43,404 bases of DNA. Origin: Alphaproteobacteria bacterium. Lineage in GTDB: Bacteria > Bacteroidota > Bacteroidia > Chitinophagales > Chitinophagaceae. The DNA lies in NCBI GenBank assembly GCA_030053915.1, contig JASGCT010000014.1, forward strand, positions 1 through 43,404. The letters are read 5' to 3'. Both the position numbers and the translations under genes were made by a program. Under the pieces are notes generated by a model. It did no database searches, was not told where the DNA came from, and saw only the letters and a program-made list of their open reading frames with translations. Numbering within the stretch: position 1 is the first letter of the stretch; the number at the start of each line of letters is the position of its first letter. Below, piece after piece: positions 27,935 to 35,381 of this stretch.

Positions 27935-27997
27935 AAATGTTTTTATAGAGTTTCATGGTTTGGAATAAACAACCAAATTATGGAACTCTAAACATTT
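27935..27997 (+). terminator. Long hairpin after dnaK, likely transcription terminator
   Basis: Arms 27946-27963 and 27973-27990 pair over 18 consecutive positions across a 9-nt loop (AATAAACAA). Three of those pairs are G-U when read on the plus strand and would be A-C mismatches on the minus strand, so the structure belongs to the dnaK message. A further 7 bp (27935-27941 with 27991-27997) extend the stem past a 4-nt bulge. No long U-tract follows, so termination or message protection are both possible. Confidence 0.6.
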
Positions 27998-28004
27998 TAA
28001 AAAA

Positions 28005-28215
28005 CCAAGCTTCCCTTTTTATAAAAGTCAAGTTCTTGTTGTATTATATTTTTATGTCTGAACATTTAAAACTGGAAAATTGGTAAAACTGGACGGATTT
28101 TAGCATCCCGCCGAACAAGAAAGGATATCCGCAGGATGGGTGGTTGTTAAAAATTCATGTTTTAATCAGACTATAGTGAAAATTTAACTTGAAATTTTAA
28201 AATTTAACATATTTT
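28005..28215 (-). ncRNA. Candidate structured RNA between dnaK and rpoD (novel or 6S-like)
   Basis: A stretch with more G+C than the surrounding AT-rich spacer shows nested complementarity. The outer helix is 28028-28034 with 28186-28192. The middle helix is 28056-28061 plus 28066-28072 with 28159-28171 (13 bp, one 4-nt bulge). The apical helix is 28104-28111 with 28131-28138, which is 8 bp only on the minus strand, where the odd pair is U-G (it is C-A on the plus strand). A minus-strand TAATTTTG box lies just upstream (28220-28227), and a minus-strand T6 at 28004-27999 could mark the 3' end. The predicted length is about 180-210 nt, with a large internal loop between the outer and middle helices, a layout like 6S RNA. 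No family was matched by sequence, and no coding frame of note spans it. Confidence 0.42.
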
Positions 28216-28248
28216 TTGCCAAAATTAAGTTTTATTTAATTAATTTTG
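28215..28248 (+). promoter_or_regulatory. rpoD promoter
   Basis: -33 TTTG at 28215-28218 and -7 TAATTTTG at 28241-28248, with a 22-nt spacer. The predicted leader to the rpoD ATG is about 45 nt, longer than for other genes here. It shares DNA with the divergent promoter of the candidate RNA, so the two may compete. Confidence 0.55.
28220..28227 (-). promoter_or_regulatory. Minus-strand -7 box for the candidate RNA
   Basis: Read leftward, TAATTTTG at 28227-28220 is an exact TAnnTTTG match. A TTTG lies 23 nt upstream (28254-28251), slightly long. It is back-to-back with the identical rightward box of rpoD, 13 nt away. Confidence 0.5.
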
Positions 28249-28299
28249 CACAAAATTTAGATTTTTGTCGTTAGCTAAATAAATTAAAAATATAATAAT

Positions 28300-29157
28300 A
28301 TGCGTCAATTAAAAATTGCAACACAAATTACCAACCGCGATTCGCAAGCTGTCGAAAAATACCTCCAAGAAATATCTAAAATTCCAATGATAACCCCAGA
28401 AGAAGAAACAGTTTTAGCCCAAAAAATTAAAATGGGCGATAAACCAGCATTAGATAAAATTGTACAATCCAACCTAAGGTTTGTGGTATCTGTTGCTAAA
28501 CAATACCAACATCAAGGACTAGCACTCAGCGACCTTATTAACGAAGGTAATTTAGGTTTAATTAAAGCCGCTAAACGTTTTGATGAAACTAAAGGTTTTA
28601 AGTTTATTTCTTATGCCGTGTGGTGGATCAGGCAATCTATTTTACAATCTTTAGCCGAACAGGGCCGATTAGTTCGCCTTCCACAAAATAAAATTGGTAC
28701 ATATAACAAAGCCAATAAAGCCTTAATCGCTTTTGAACAAGAACACGAACGCGAACCTTCGTCTGAAGAACTTTCGCACGTTTTAGAAATGAGCGAAAGC
28801 GAAATTAGTAATATTTTTCAAAGTAATAATCGCCATTCATCTCTCGATGCCCCAATTCATGAATCCGAAGAAGTTGCTTTAGGTGATTTGCTTGAAGGTG
28901 GTGATAGTACAGATAAATCCGTTATGTACGACTCACTAAAAGTTGAAATAAAAAGAGTCCTAAAATCACTAAGCCCACGCGAAGCTGAAGTCATTGAAGC
29001 CTATTATGGCTTAAATGGTGAAACCGGAGATACAATCGAAGAAATTGGCTTAAAATACGACCTTACTAAAGAACGTATCAGACAAATAAAAGAACGTGCT
29101 GTAAAACGATTACAAAAAGCGCGTTTTAGTAATTCATTAAAAACTTATTTAGGATAA
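28300..29157 (+). CDS. rpoD: Primary RNA polymerase sigma factor (RpoD/SigA, Bacteroidota short form)
   Basis: Principal sigma factor of 285 residues, lacking the acidic region 1.1 and the long non-conserved insert of E. coli RpoD, as is normal in Bacteroidota. It begins MRQLKIATQITNRDS, then region 1.2 (YLQEISKIPMITPEEE). Region 2 follows with NLRFVVSVAKQYQHQG, GNLGLIKAAKRFDETKGFKF and YAVWWIRQSI (-7 box reader). Region 3 follows, then region 4 with LTKERIRQIKERAVKRLQ. It presumably reads the TAnnTTTG boxes found throughout this window. trxB starts 2 nt after its stop. Confidence 0.96.
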   Translation: MRQLKIATQITNRDSQAVEKYLQEISKIPMITPEEETVLAQKIKMGDKPALDKIVQSNLRFVVSVAKQYQHQGLALSDLINEGNLGLIKAAKRFDETKGFKFISYAVWWIRQSILQSLAEQGRLVRLPQNKIGTYNKANKALIAFEQEHEREPSSEELSHVLEMSESEISNIFQSNNRHSSLDAPIHESEEVALGDLLEGGDSTDKSVMYDSLKVEIKRVLKSLSPREAEVIEAYYGLNGETGDTIEEIGLKYDLTKERIRQIKERAVKRLQKARFSNSLKTYLG

Positions 29158-29159
29158 AT

Positions 29160-30101
29160 ATGGAAAAAAAGAAAACAAATGTCCTGATAATAGGATCTGG
29201 CCCAGCTGGCTATACTGCCGCAATTTATGCCTCAAGAGCTAATTTGAAACCTATTGTTGTTCAGGGAATCCAACCTGGCGGACAACTCACCATTACCACC
29301 GAAGTTGAAAATTACCCAGGATTCCCACACGGTATTCAAGGACCAGAACTTATGCAAAATTTTGAACAACAAGCCCAAAACGTTGGTGCAGAAATTATTT
29401 ATGGTACTATCACTAAAGTCAATCTATCTAAAAGACCTTTTTTAGCATATATGAACGATGATGAACTTGAAATTGAAGCAAAAACAATTATCATCTCTAC
29501 CGGCGCCTCCGCAAAATGGTTAGGATTACCCTCCGAACAAAAATTTAATGGCTTTGGCGTAAGTGCCTGCGCAGTTTGTGACGGATTCTTTTTTAAAAAC
29601 CAAGACGTAGCTATCGTTGGTGCTGGCGATACCGCCGCCGAAGAAGCCCTTTATTTATCAAAAATATGCTCCTTCGTAAACCTTTTAGTAAGACGAGATG
29701 CCATGAGAGCCAGTAAAATTATGCAAGATAGAATTTTAAACGCCACGAATATTAAAGTGCATTGGAATACCATTGTTGATGAAGTTCTTGGCGATAAAAA
29801 AGTACATAGTATAAAAATCCAAAACATCAAAACAAACCAATTTGATACACTTTCAGTAAAGGGATTATTTATTGCCATCGGACATCAACCCAATAGCCAA
29901 TTGTTTACTAATCAAATCCAAACCGACGAACAAGGATATATTATTACAAAACCAGGTACAACCCAAACGAATATAGAAGGTGTTTTTGCATCTGGAGATA
30001 TACAAGATAAAACGTATAGACAAGCCGTAACCGCCGCAGGTAGTGGTTGCATGGCTGCCTTAGAAGCAGAACGCTTCTTAACCGCAGTGGGCGACCATTA
30101 A
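29160..30101 (+). CDS. trxB: Thioredoxin reductase
   Basis: FAD- and NADPH-dependent reductase of thioredoxin, 313 residues. FAD motif GSGPAGYTAAIYASRA is at the N terminus, the redox pair CAVC is at residues 137-140 (SACAVCDG), the NADPH-binding GAGDTAAEEALYL follows, and the second FAD motif GVFASGDIQD is near the C terminus. It lies between rpoD (2 nt) and folB (2 nt), so all three probably share one transcript. Confidence 0.96.
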   Translation: MEKKKTNVLIIGSGPAGYTAAIYASRANLKPIVVQGIQPGGQLTITTEVENYPGFPHGIQGPELMQNFEQQAQNVGAEIIYGTITKVNLSKRPFLAYMNDDELEIEAKTIIISTGASAKWLGLPSEQKFNGFGVSACAVCDGFFFKNQDVAIVGAGDTAAEEALYLSKICSFVNLLVRRDAMRASKIMQDRILNATNIKVHWNTIVDEVLGDKKVHSIKIQNIKTNQFDTLSVKGLFIAIGHQPNSQLFTNQIQTDEQGYIITKPGTTQTNIEGVFASGDIQDKTYRQAVTAAGSGCMAALEAERFLTAVGDH

Positions 30102-30103
30102 TT

Positions 30104-30439
30104 ATGTTTACCATTGTTTTAAAAGATATTGAACTTATAGGTTACCACGGACTCTACCCCGAAGAAACTCGCATTGGAAATGTGTTTATACTCAATGCCC
30201 AAGTTGCATACAATGCAATGGATAAATTTTATTTAGATTATGTGCTCGTATTAGAAGCTATTCAAAAATTTTGGGAAACACCTTTCCCTTTATTAGAAAA
30301 TTTATTAAGCAACCTGGCCCAACATCTTCATCACAAATTTCCTGAAATAACACAAATTCAACTTGAAGTATCTAAAAAAAATCATTTTTTACCTAAATTT
30401 AAAGGAGACATTGGGCTAAAATTTAACCAAATATTTTAA
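30104..30439 (+). CDS. folB: Dihydroneopterin aldolase
   Basis: Folate-pathway aldolase producing hydroxymethyl-dihydropterin. Its 111 residues start MFTIVLKDIELIGYHGLYPEE, the FolB signature with the catalytic Glu region. PLLENLLSNLAQHL is the conserved helix, and the C-terminal VSKKNHFLP carries the catalytic Lys region. It is slightly shorter than the usual 117-122 residues, with a compact middle. I start at ATG 30104, just after the trxB stop; the open frame 57 nt upstream overlaps trxB and is not homologous. Confidence 0.87.
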   Translation: MFTIVLKDIELIGYHGLYPEETRIGNVFILNAQVAYNAMDKFYLDYVLVLEAIQKFWETPFPLLENLLSNLAQHLHHKFPEITQIQLEVSKKNHFLPKFKGDIGLKFNQIF

Positions 30440-30511
30440 ACTATAAAAGCAAATTTTGTAAAACTTTATAATACTACTATCTTTATCTATGACGTAACAA
30501 TAAAAAAAAAA

Positions 30512-30543
30512 TTTGTTTATATAATAAAAAAAAAATAACTTTG
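30512..30543 (+). promoter_or_regulatory. spt-tsaD promoter (near-ideal Bacteroidota consensus)
   Basis: -33 TTTG at 30512-30515, a 20-nt spacer, and -7 TAACTTTG at 30536-30543. The ATG of spt follows 13 nt later. It is the best-formed promoter in the window, together with that of atpB. Confidence 0.75.
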
Positions 30544-30556
30544 CAAAAAAATTAAT

Positions 30557-31813
30557 ATGGTAGATATCTTTCAAAAATTATACGATTCTATGGGACATAT
30601 TGGGCAATATCATGAAAAAGCGCACGGCTATTTTACGTTCCCAAAACTAATAGGCGATATCAGTAATAGAATGATTTTTAATGGTAAAGAAAAAATTATT
30701 TGGAGCTTAAATAATTATTTAGGACTCGCTAACCACCCAGAAGTTCGAGCTACAGACGCCGAAGCCGCCACTAAATATGGTTTAGCCTTACCTATGGGCG
30801 CCAGAATGATGAGCGGCAATAGCAACCAACACGAAGAACTTGAACAAAATTTAGCCCGTTTTGAACAAAAAGAAGACGCATTTTTACTAAATTATGGCTA
30901 TCAAGGTATCATGAGCATCGTTGACTCACTTTGCAGCCGTTTAGATGTTGTAATTTACGACGCCGAATGCCACGCTTCAATTATGGACGGACTTAGAATG
31001 CACATTGGAACACGCTACAAATTTAAACATAACGACCTTGAGGACTTTGAAAAACAATTACAAAGAGCCCAAAATTTTTTAGATACCCAACCCAAAAAAG
31101 GTGGTATCTTAGTGATAAGCGAAGGCGTTTTTGGCATGGCCGGCGACCAAGGTATTATTAAAGACATTGTTGGACTAAAATCTAAATACAATTTTAGATT
31201 ATTAGTTGATGATGCACACGGCTTTGGAACCTTAGGAGACAAAGGACGAGGTGTAGGTGAAGCCCAAAATTGCCAAGACGGAATCGACTTGTATTTCTCT
31301 ACTTTTGCCAAAAGTATGGCTTCAATTGGTGCTTTTGTAGCAGGTCCTAAACAAGTTATTAATTTTTTGCGCTATAATTTACGATCACAAATATACGCTA
31401 AAAGCCTTCCAATGCCCTTCGTTATTGGAAATTTAAAACGCTTAGAACTCCTACAAAATAATTCTGAATTAAGAACCAAACTTTGGCATAATTGCACCAC
31501 ACTCCAACATGGATTACAAAAACATGGCTTTGATATTGGTAAAACCAATTCCCCAGTTACCCCTGTCTTTTTTAACGCTGAAGTTTTTGAAGCCTCTAAT
31601 ATGGCTATCGAACTTCGAGAAGTATATCATATATTTTGTTCTATTGTAATTTATCCCGTAATTCCTAAGGGACAAATTATTTATCGACTTATACCAACTG
31701 CCGCGCATACCGACGAAGATATTCACGAAACACTGTTAGCCTTCGATAAATTAAAATCTAAATTAGATAGCGGATATTATAGAAGTTTTGAAACACCCAA
31801 TATACTTCAATAA
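30557..31813 (+). CDS. spt: Serine palmitoyltransferase (alpha-oxoamine synthase family)
   Basis: PLP enzyme condensing serine with palmitoyl-CoA, the first step of sphingolipid synthesis. The 418 residues carry the PLP-stacking region (VIYDAECHASIMDGLRMH), the Asp-His pair in VDDAHGFGTLG (about 218-221) and the Schiff-base Lys in STFAKSMASIGAF (Lys252). The TFAKSMAS form and the C-terminal FCSIVVYPVIPKG-like stretch match the Bacteroides-type Spt rather than 2-amino-3-ketobutyrate ligase or BioF, the main alternatives. It is directly followed by tsaD with no gap. Confidence 0.87.
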   Translation: MVDIFQKLYDSMGHIGQYHEKAHGYFTFPKLIGDISNRMIFNGKEKIIWSLNNYLGLANHPEVRATDAEAATKYGLALPMGARMMSGNSNQHEELEQNLARFEQKEDAFLLNYGYQGIMSIVDSLCSRLDVVIYDAECHASIMDGLRMHIGTRYKFKHNDLEDFEKQLQRAQNFLDTQPKKGGILVISEGVFGMAGDQGIIKDIVGLKSKYNFRLLVDDAHGFGTLGDKGRGVGEAQNCQDGIDLYFSTFAKSMASIGAFVAGPKQVINFLRYNLRSQIYAKSLPMPFVIGNLKRLELLQNNSELRTKLWHNCTTLQHGLQKHGFDIGKTNSPVTPVFFNAEVFEASNMAIELREVYHIFCSIVIYPVIPKGQIIYRLIPTAAHTDEDIHETLLAFDKLKSKLDSGYYRSFETPNILQ

Positions 31814-32827
31814 ATGCCCCATGAAGTTTGTCTTTTAGCAATCGAAACATCCTGTGATGAAACATCAGCGGCTGTTTATAAAGACCGTAAAATATTATCA
31901 AATATAGTTTTTTCACAAACAGTACACCAATTATATGGCGGTGTTATACCCGAACTGGCTAGCCGCGCTCATCTAAAACATATTCATAAAATAGTCCAAA
32001 TGTCCCTAAACACTGCCTTCCCAAATCTAACCCAAAAACAACAACTCAGCCAATTAAATGCCATAGGGGTTACTAATAAACCAGGTTTAATTGGAAGTCT
32101 TATGGTAGGTACCCAATTCGCCAAATCACTTGCATTGGCACTTAAAATACCTCTCATTGGAGTCAATCATTTAGACGCCCACGTGTATTCTAATTTTATC
32201 CTAACAAATAGCATTCCATACCCTTTTTTATGTTTAACTGTTAGCGGAGGCCATACACAAATTATCTTAGTTGAAAAAGAACTCGAATTTATATGTTTAG
32301 GCGAAACTATAGATGACGCCGCAGGAGAATGCTTTGACAAAATTGGCAAATTGATTGGATTACCCTATCCTTCAGGACATTTAATAGATAAATTTTCTAA
32401 AAACGGGAACCCTCTAAAGTTTAAATTTCCAATCCCTCAAGTGCCAGATTTTAATTACTCATTTAGTGGTTTAAAAACAGCTGTTATGTATTTTGTGAAA
32501 AAAAATGGACTTGATTTTATTAACGAGCATAAAACCGATTTTTGCGCATCTATACAATATACTATCATTCAAACTCTTATGCAAAAATTTATGGATGTCG
32601 TTAAAAAATATAATATTAAAACATGGTGCTTAGCTGGTGGCGTTAGTGCAAATTCTAAACTCAGAGAAGTCTTTAATAATCAGGCACTTGAGAAAAATGC
32701 CATAGCCCATATTCCTCCTTTTGAATATTGCACTGATAACGCCGCTATGATTGCAAAAATCGCCGCCCTTAAACATATAAAAAATAGGCATGACCCTTTA
32801 ACAATGGATGTGAGCCCAAATTGTTGA
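31814..32827 (+). CDS. tsaD: tRNA N6-adenosine threonylcarbamoyltransferase TsaD
   Basis: Catalytic subunit for t6A37 synthesis on ANN-decoding tRNAs, an ASKHA-fold metalloenzyme of 337 residues. It starts LLAIETSCDETSAAVY, with the metal-binding His pair in GVNHLDAHVYSNF. It also has VSGGHTQIILV, DDAAGECFDKIGKLIGLPYPSG, LAGGVSANSKLR and CTDNAAMIA. Its ATG abuts the spt stop, so it shares the spt promoter. Confidence 0.96.
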   Translation: MPHEVCLLAIETSCDETSAAVYKDRKILSNIVFSQTVHQLYGGVIPELASRAHLKHIHKIVQMSLNTAFPNLTQKQQLSQLNAIGVTNKPGLIGSLMVGTQFAKSLALALKIPLIGVNHLDAHVYSNFILTNSIPYPFLCLTVSGGHTQIILVEKELEFICLGETIDDAAGECFDKIGKLIGLPYPSGHLIDKFSKNGNPLKFKFPIPQVPDFNYSFSGLKTAVMYFVKKNGLDFINEHKTDFCASIQYTIIQTLMQKFMDVVKKYNIKTWCLAGGVSANSKLREVFNNQALEKNAIAHIPPFEYCTDNAAMIAKIAALKHIKNRHDPLTMDVSPNC

Positions 32828-32848
32828 AAACTTTATTATTATAATTAT

Positions 32849-32879
32849 TTTGAAATTTAAAAAAAAAGTTGTAATTTTG
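32849..32879 (+). promoter_or_regulatory. Promoter of the atpBEFHA operon
   Basis: -33 TTTG at 32849-32852, a 19-nt spacer, and -7 TAATTTTG at 32872-32879, 14 nt before the atpB ATG. Confidence 0.75.
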
Positions 32880-32893
32880 CACAAAAATAAAGT

Positions 32894-33979
32894 ATGGTTA
32901 AAAAATTAAAGATTTACTTAATAGCATTGAGCTTTTTAGTGTCTTTTAGTTTTTTATTTAATATCCCTTCCTGGGCGCAATCAAATATTGAAAATTATGC
33001 CATGGAAGATAATCCCAACCCCTCCAATCATAAAGAAGAAAAATTAGATCCTGCCGAAATTGTTATGGAACACGTTTTAGATGGACATGAATTTCATTTT
33101 ATGGAGATTAACGGCCATCCTGTTAGTATCCCATTACCAGTTATTTTGTACTCTAAAGAACGCGGTTGGACGCTTTTTTCATCACGAAAATTAGTTCATG
33201 GTAATCCAAAAGAAATTGGCTACGCAATTGAAGGAAATAAAATTAAGGCAGTAAACGCTGAAGGAATCCCTGACGAATCAATTAAAGTTTACGATTTCAG
33301 TTTATCTCGAACGGTTATTCAACTTATATTATCAAGTATTTTATTGTGCATTATTTTAATTCGAACTGCCAAAAATTATAAGAAAATAGGAACTACTAAA
33401 GCCCCTTCTGGTTTAAATAATTTTATTGAAATAGTCGTTATTTTTGTTCGAGATGATATTTGTAAACCCTATTTAGGAGACGCTTATAAAAAGTACTTAC
33501 CGTATTTATTAACTGTGTTCTTTTTTATTTTAATTAATAACATTTTAGGCTTAGTGCCTGGCTCGGCTAATGTAAGCGGCAATATTGCCTTTACATTAAT
33601 TTTAGGAATTATTAGTTTTATTGTTATTATGGCTAGTACTACTAAACATTTTTGGAAACATATTTTATGGCCCCCCGTACCGCACGGCATTAAATTTATT
33701 TTAGTACCTGTGGAAATAATTGGTATTTTTACTAAACCATTTGCTCTTATTCTAAGGCTTTTTGCAAATATGTTAGCAGGACATATTGCAATAATTAGTT
33801 TTTTAGTTCTTATTTTTATTTTAGGAATGATTACAAAAACTGCTGGATATGCCTTTGCACCTTTTTCGGTAGCCTTAGCCGTTTTTATGTACTGCCTTGA
33901 AATTATTGTGGTTTTTTTACAAGCCTACATTTTTACAACCTTAACCGCCGTTTTTATTGGACAAGCAAGAGAACATTAA
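32894..33979 (+). CDS. atpB: F-type ATP synthase subunit a
   Basis: Proton-channel subunit of Fo, 361 residues. The C-terminal core has the essential Arg in LRLFANMLAGHIAI and YCLEIIVVFLQAYIFTTLTAVFIG. The roughly 140-residue N-terminal extension begins with a signal-peptide-like segment (KKLKIYLIALSFLVSFSFLF) followed by a soluble part rich in His and Glu; such an extension is normal for Bacteroidota AtpB. It is first in atpB-atpE-atpF-atpH-atpA. No atpI or atpZ precedes it. Confidence 0.95.
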   Translation: MVKKLKIYLIALSFLVSFSFLFNIPSWAQSNIENYAMEDNPNPSNHKEEKLDPAEIVMEHVLDGHEFHFMEINGHPVSIPLPVILYSKERGWTLFSSRKLVHGNPKEIGYAIEGNKIKAVNAEGIPDESIKVYDFSLSRTVIQLILSSILLCIILIRTAKNYKKIGTTKAPSGLNNFIEIVVIFVRDDICKPYLGDAYKKYLPYLLTVFFFILINNILGLVPGSANVSGNIAFTLILGIISFIVIMASTTKHFWKHILWPPVPHGIKFILVPVEIIGIFTKPFALILRLFANMLAGHIAIISFLVLIFILGMITKTAGYAFAPFSVALAVFMYCLEIIVVFLQAYIFTTLTAVFIGQAREH

Positions 33980-33994
33980 ATTTTTAAAATATAA

Positions 33995-34255
<261 letters not shown>

Positions 34256-34265
34256 ACAAAGATTA

Positions 34266-34291
34266 CCATTTTTGAAAGAAATGGGCTTTTT
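34266..34291 (+). terminator. Small hairpin with T-tract between atpE and atpF
   Basis: A 6-bp stem (CCATTT 34266-34271 with AAATGG 34279-34284) across a 7-nt loop is followed by GCTTTTTA. It looks like a weak intrinsic terminator or processing site within the operon. It could leave more atpE message than downstream message, fitting the multi-copy c ring. Confidence 0.35.
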
Positions 34292-34310
34292 ATAATTTAA
34301 ATATATCTTT

Positions 34311-34805
34311 ATGGATTTACTTATACCAGGTTTTGGTTTAATGATTTGGACTCTTATAGCATTTTTAGTCCTATTATTTATTCTTAAGAAATTCGCTTGG
34401 AAATCAATTCTCGCCTTGCTAGACGAAAGAGAACATAAAATTAACGACTCGCTTGAAACAGCCACAAAAATGAAAAACGAAGTTGCTAACCTAAAAAACG
34501 AAAACGAATTATTATTAGCCCAAGCTCGAGAAGAAAAAGCCTCAATAATTAAAGATGCACGACAACAAGCCGAAGTATTAATTTCAGATGCCAAAAACAA
34601 AGCTAAAATCGAATTTGATAAAATAGTTGCAGACGCCCAACAATATATTATACAACAAAAGAACGCTGCTATTATTGATGTTAAAAACCAAGCCGGTAAT
34701 ATTATTATAGAACTTTCAGAAAAAATTCTTATGAAGGAACTATCACAAAAAGAACAACAAAAATCTTATATTGAAAGCCTCACTAAAACCATTCACTTTA
34801 AATAA
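34311..34805 (+). CDS. atpF: F-type ATP synthase subunit b
   Basis: Peripheral-stalk subunit of 164 residues. A single N-terminal transmembrane helix (LMIWTLIAFLVLLFILKKFAWK) leads into a long charged coiled coil to the C terminus, including LDEREHKINDSLETA. The layout and length match the family. It starts 55 nt after atpE and ends 5 nt before atpH. Confidence 0.93.
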   Translation: MDLLIPGFGLMIWTLIAFLVLLFILKKFAWKSILALLDEREHKINDSLETATKMKNEVANLKNENELLLAQAREEKASIIKDARQQAEVLISDAKNKAKIEFDKIVADAQQYIIQQKNAAIIDVKNQAGNIIIELSEKILMKELSQKEQQKSYIESLTKTIHFK

Positions 34806-34810
34806 ATAAA

Positions 34811-35374
34811 ATGGCATCCTTAAAAATAGCCCATCGATATGCACTTTGTTTATACAACTTAGCCGTTGAACAAAAAATTCTTACTCAAATAAAACAAAAT
34901 ATTGACGATTTAGATTTAATTTTGAATAAAAACCCCGAATTTTCTATGGTTTTGTTTAACCCAATTATCAGCCCTGCAAAAAAGAATGCAATTTTTACCA
35001 AAATATTTAAAAATAATGTGAACGAATTAACCTTTTCTTTTCTAATGTTTGTTTTAAAAAAAAGACGCGAAAATATTTTAAAAGAAATTGTAAATTGCTT
35101 CAATAAAATTTTTAACGCCCAACACAACATTCACGAACTTTCATTAACATTAGCAACCGATTTAGACCAAAACTTAAAAGAAACATTTGTAAATCATCTT
35201 AAATCTACCCAAAAATTTGATGCCATTCAATTAAATACAATTATAAACCCAGACATTATTGGCGGTTTTATTTTAGAGTTTGATTTTAAACAAATTGACG
35301 GTTCCATAAAAAGAGATTTAAACGATATTAAAAAACATTTTCAAAAAAACGAATTTATTAAACAAATTAAATAA
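34811..35374 (+). CDS. atpH: F-type ATP synthase subunit delta
   Basis: Stalk subunit joining b to the alpha3beta3 head, 187 residues. The N-terminal helical bundle begins [16 protein letters not shown], with [13 protein letters not shown] and [14 protein letters not shown]. The C-terminal part has [22 protein letters not shown], the OSCP/delta signature. It starts 5 nt after atpF and ends 7 nt before atpA. Confidence 0.92.
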   Translation: MASLKIAHRYALCLYNLAVEQKILTQIKQNIDDLDLILNKNPEFSMVLFNPIISPAKKNAIFTKIFKNNVNELTFSFLMFVLKKRRENILKEIVNCFNKIFNAQHNIHELSLTLATDLDQNLKETFVNHLKSTQKFDAIQLNTIINPDIIGGFILEFDFKQIDGSIKRDLNDIKKHFQKNEFIKQIK

Positions 35375-35381
35375 TTTAACT

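Larger units (their letters stand above)
27915..28299. other. 385-bp non-coding gap between dnaK and rpoD
   Basis: The only gene-free stretch over 300 bp. It holds, in order, the plus-strand dnaK hairpin (27935-27997), the minus-strand structured-RNA candidate (about 28005-28215), two back-to-back promoters (28215-28254) and the AT-rich rpoD leader. No ORF with recognisable homology was seen. Confidence 0.7.

Noticed and set aside
28056..28171. Plus-strand reading of the dnaK-rpoD RNA candidate
   Set aside because: The apical helix has a C-A clash on the plus strand, and no TAnnTTTG box lies upstream on that strand; the minus strand explains both better.
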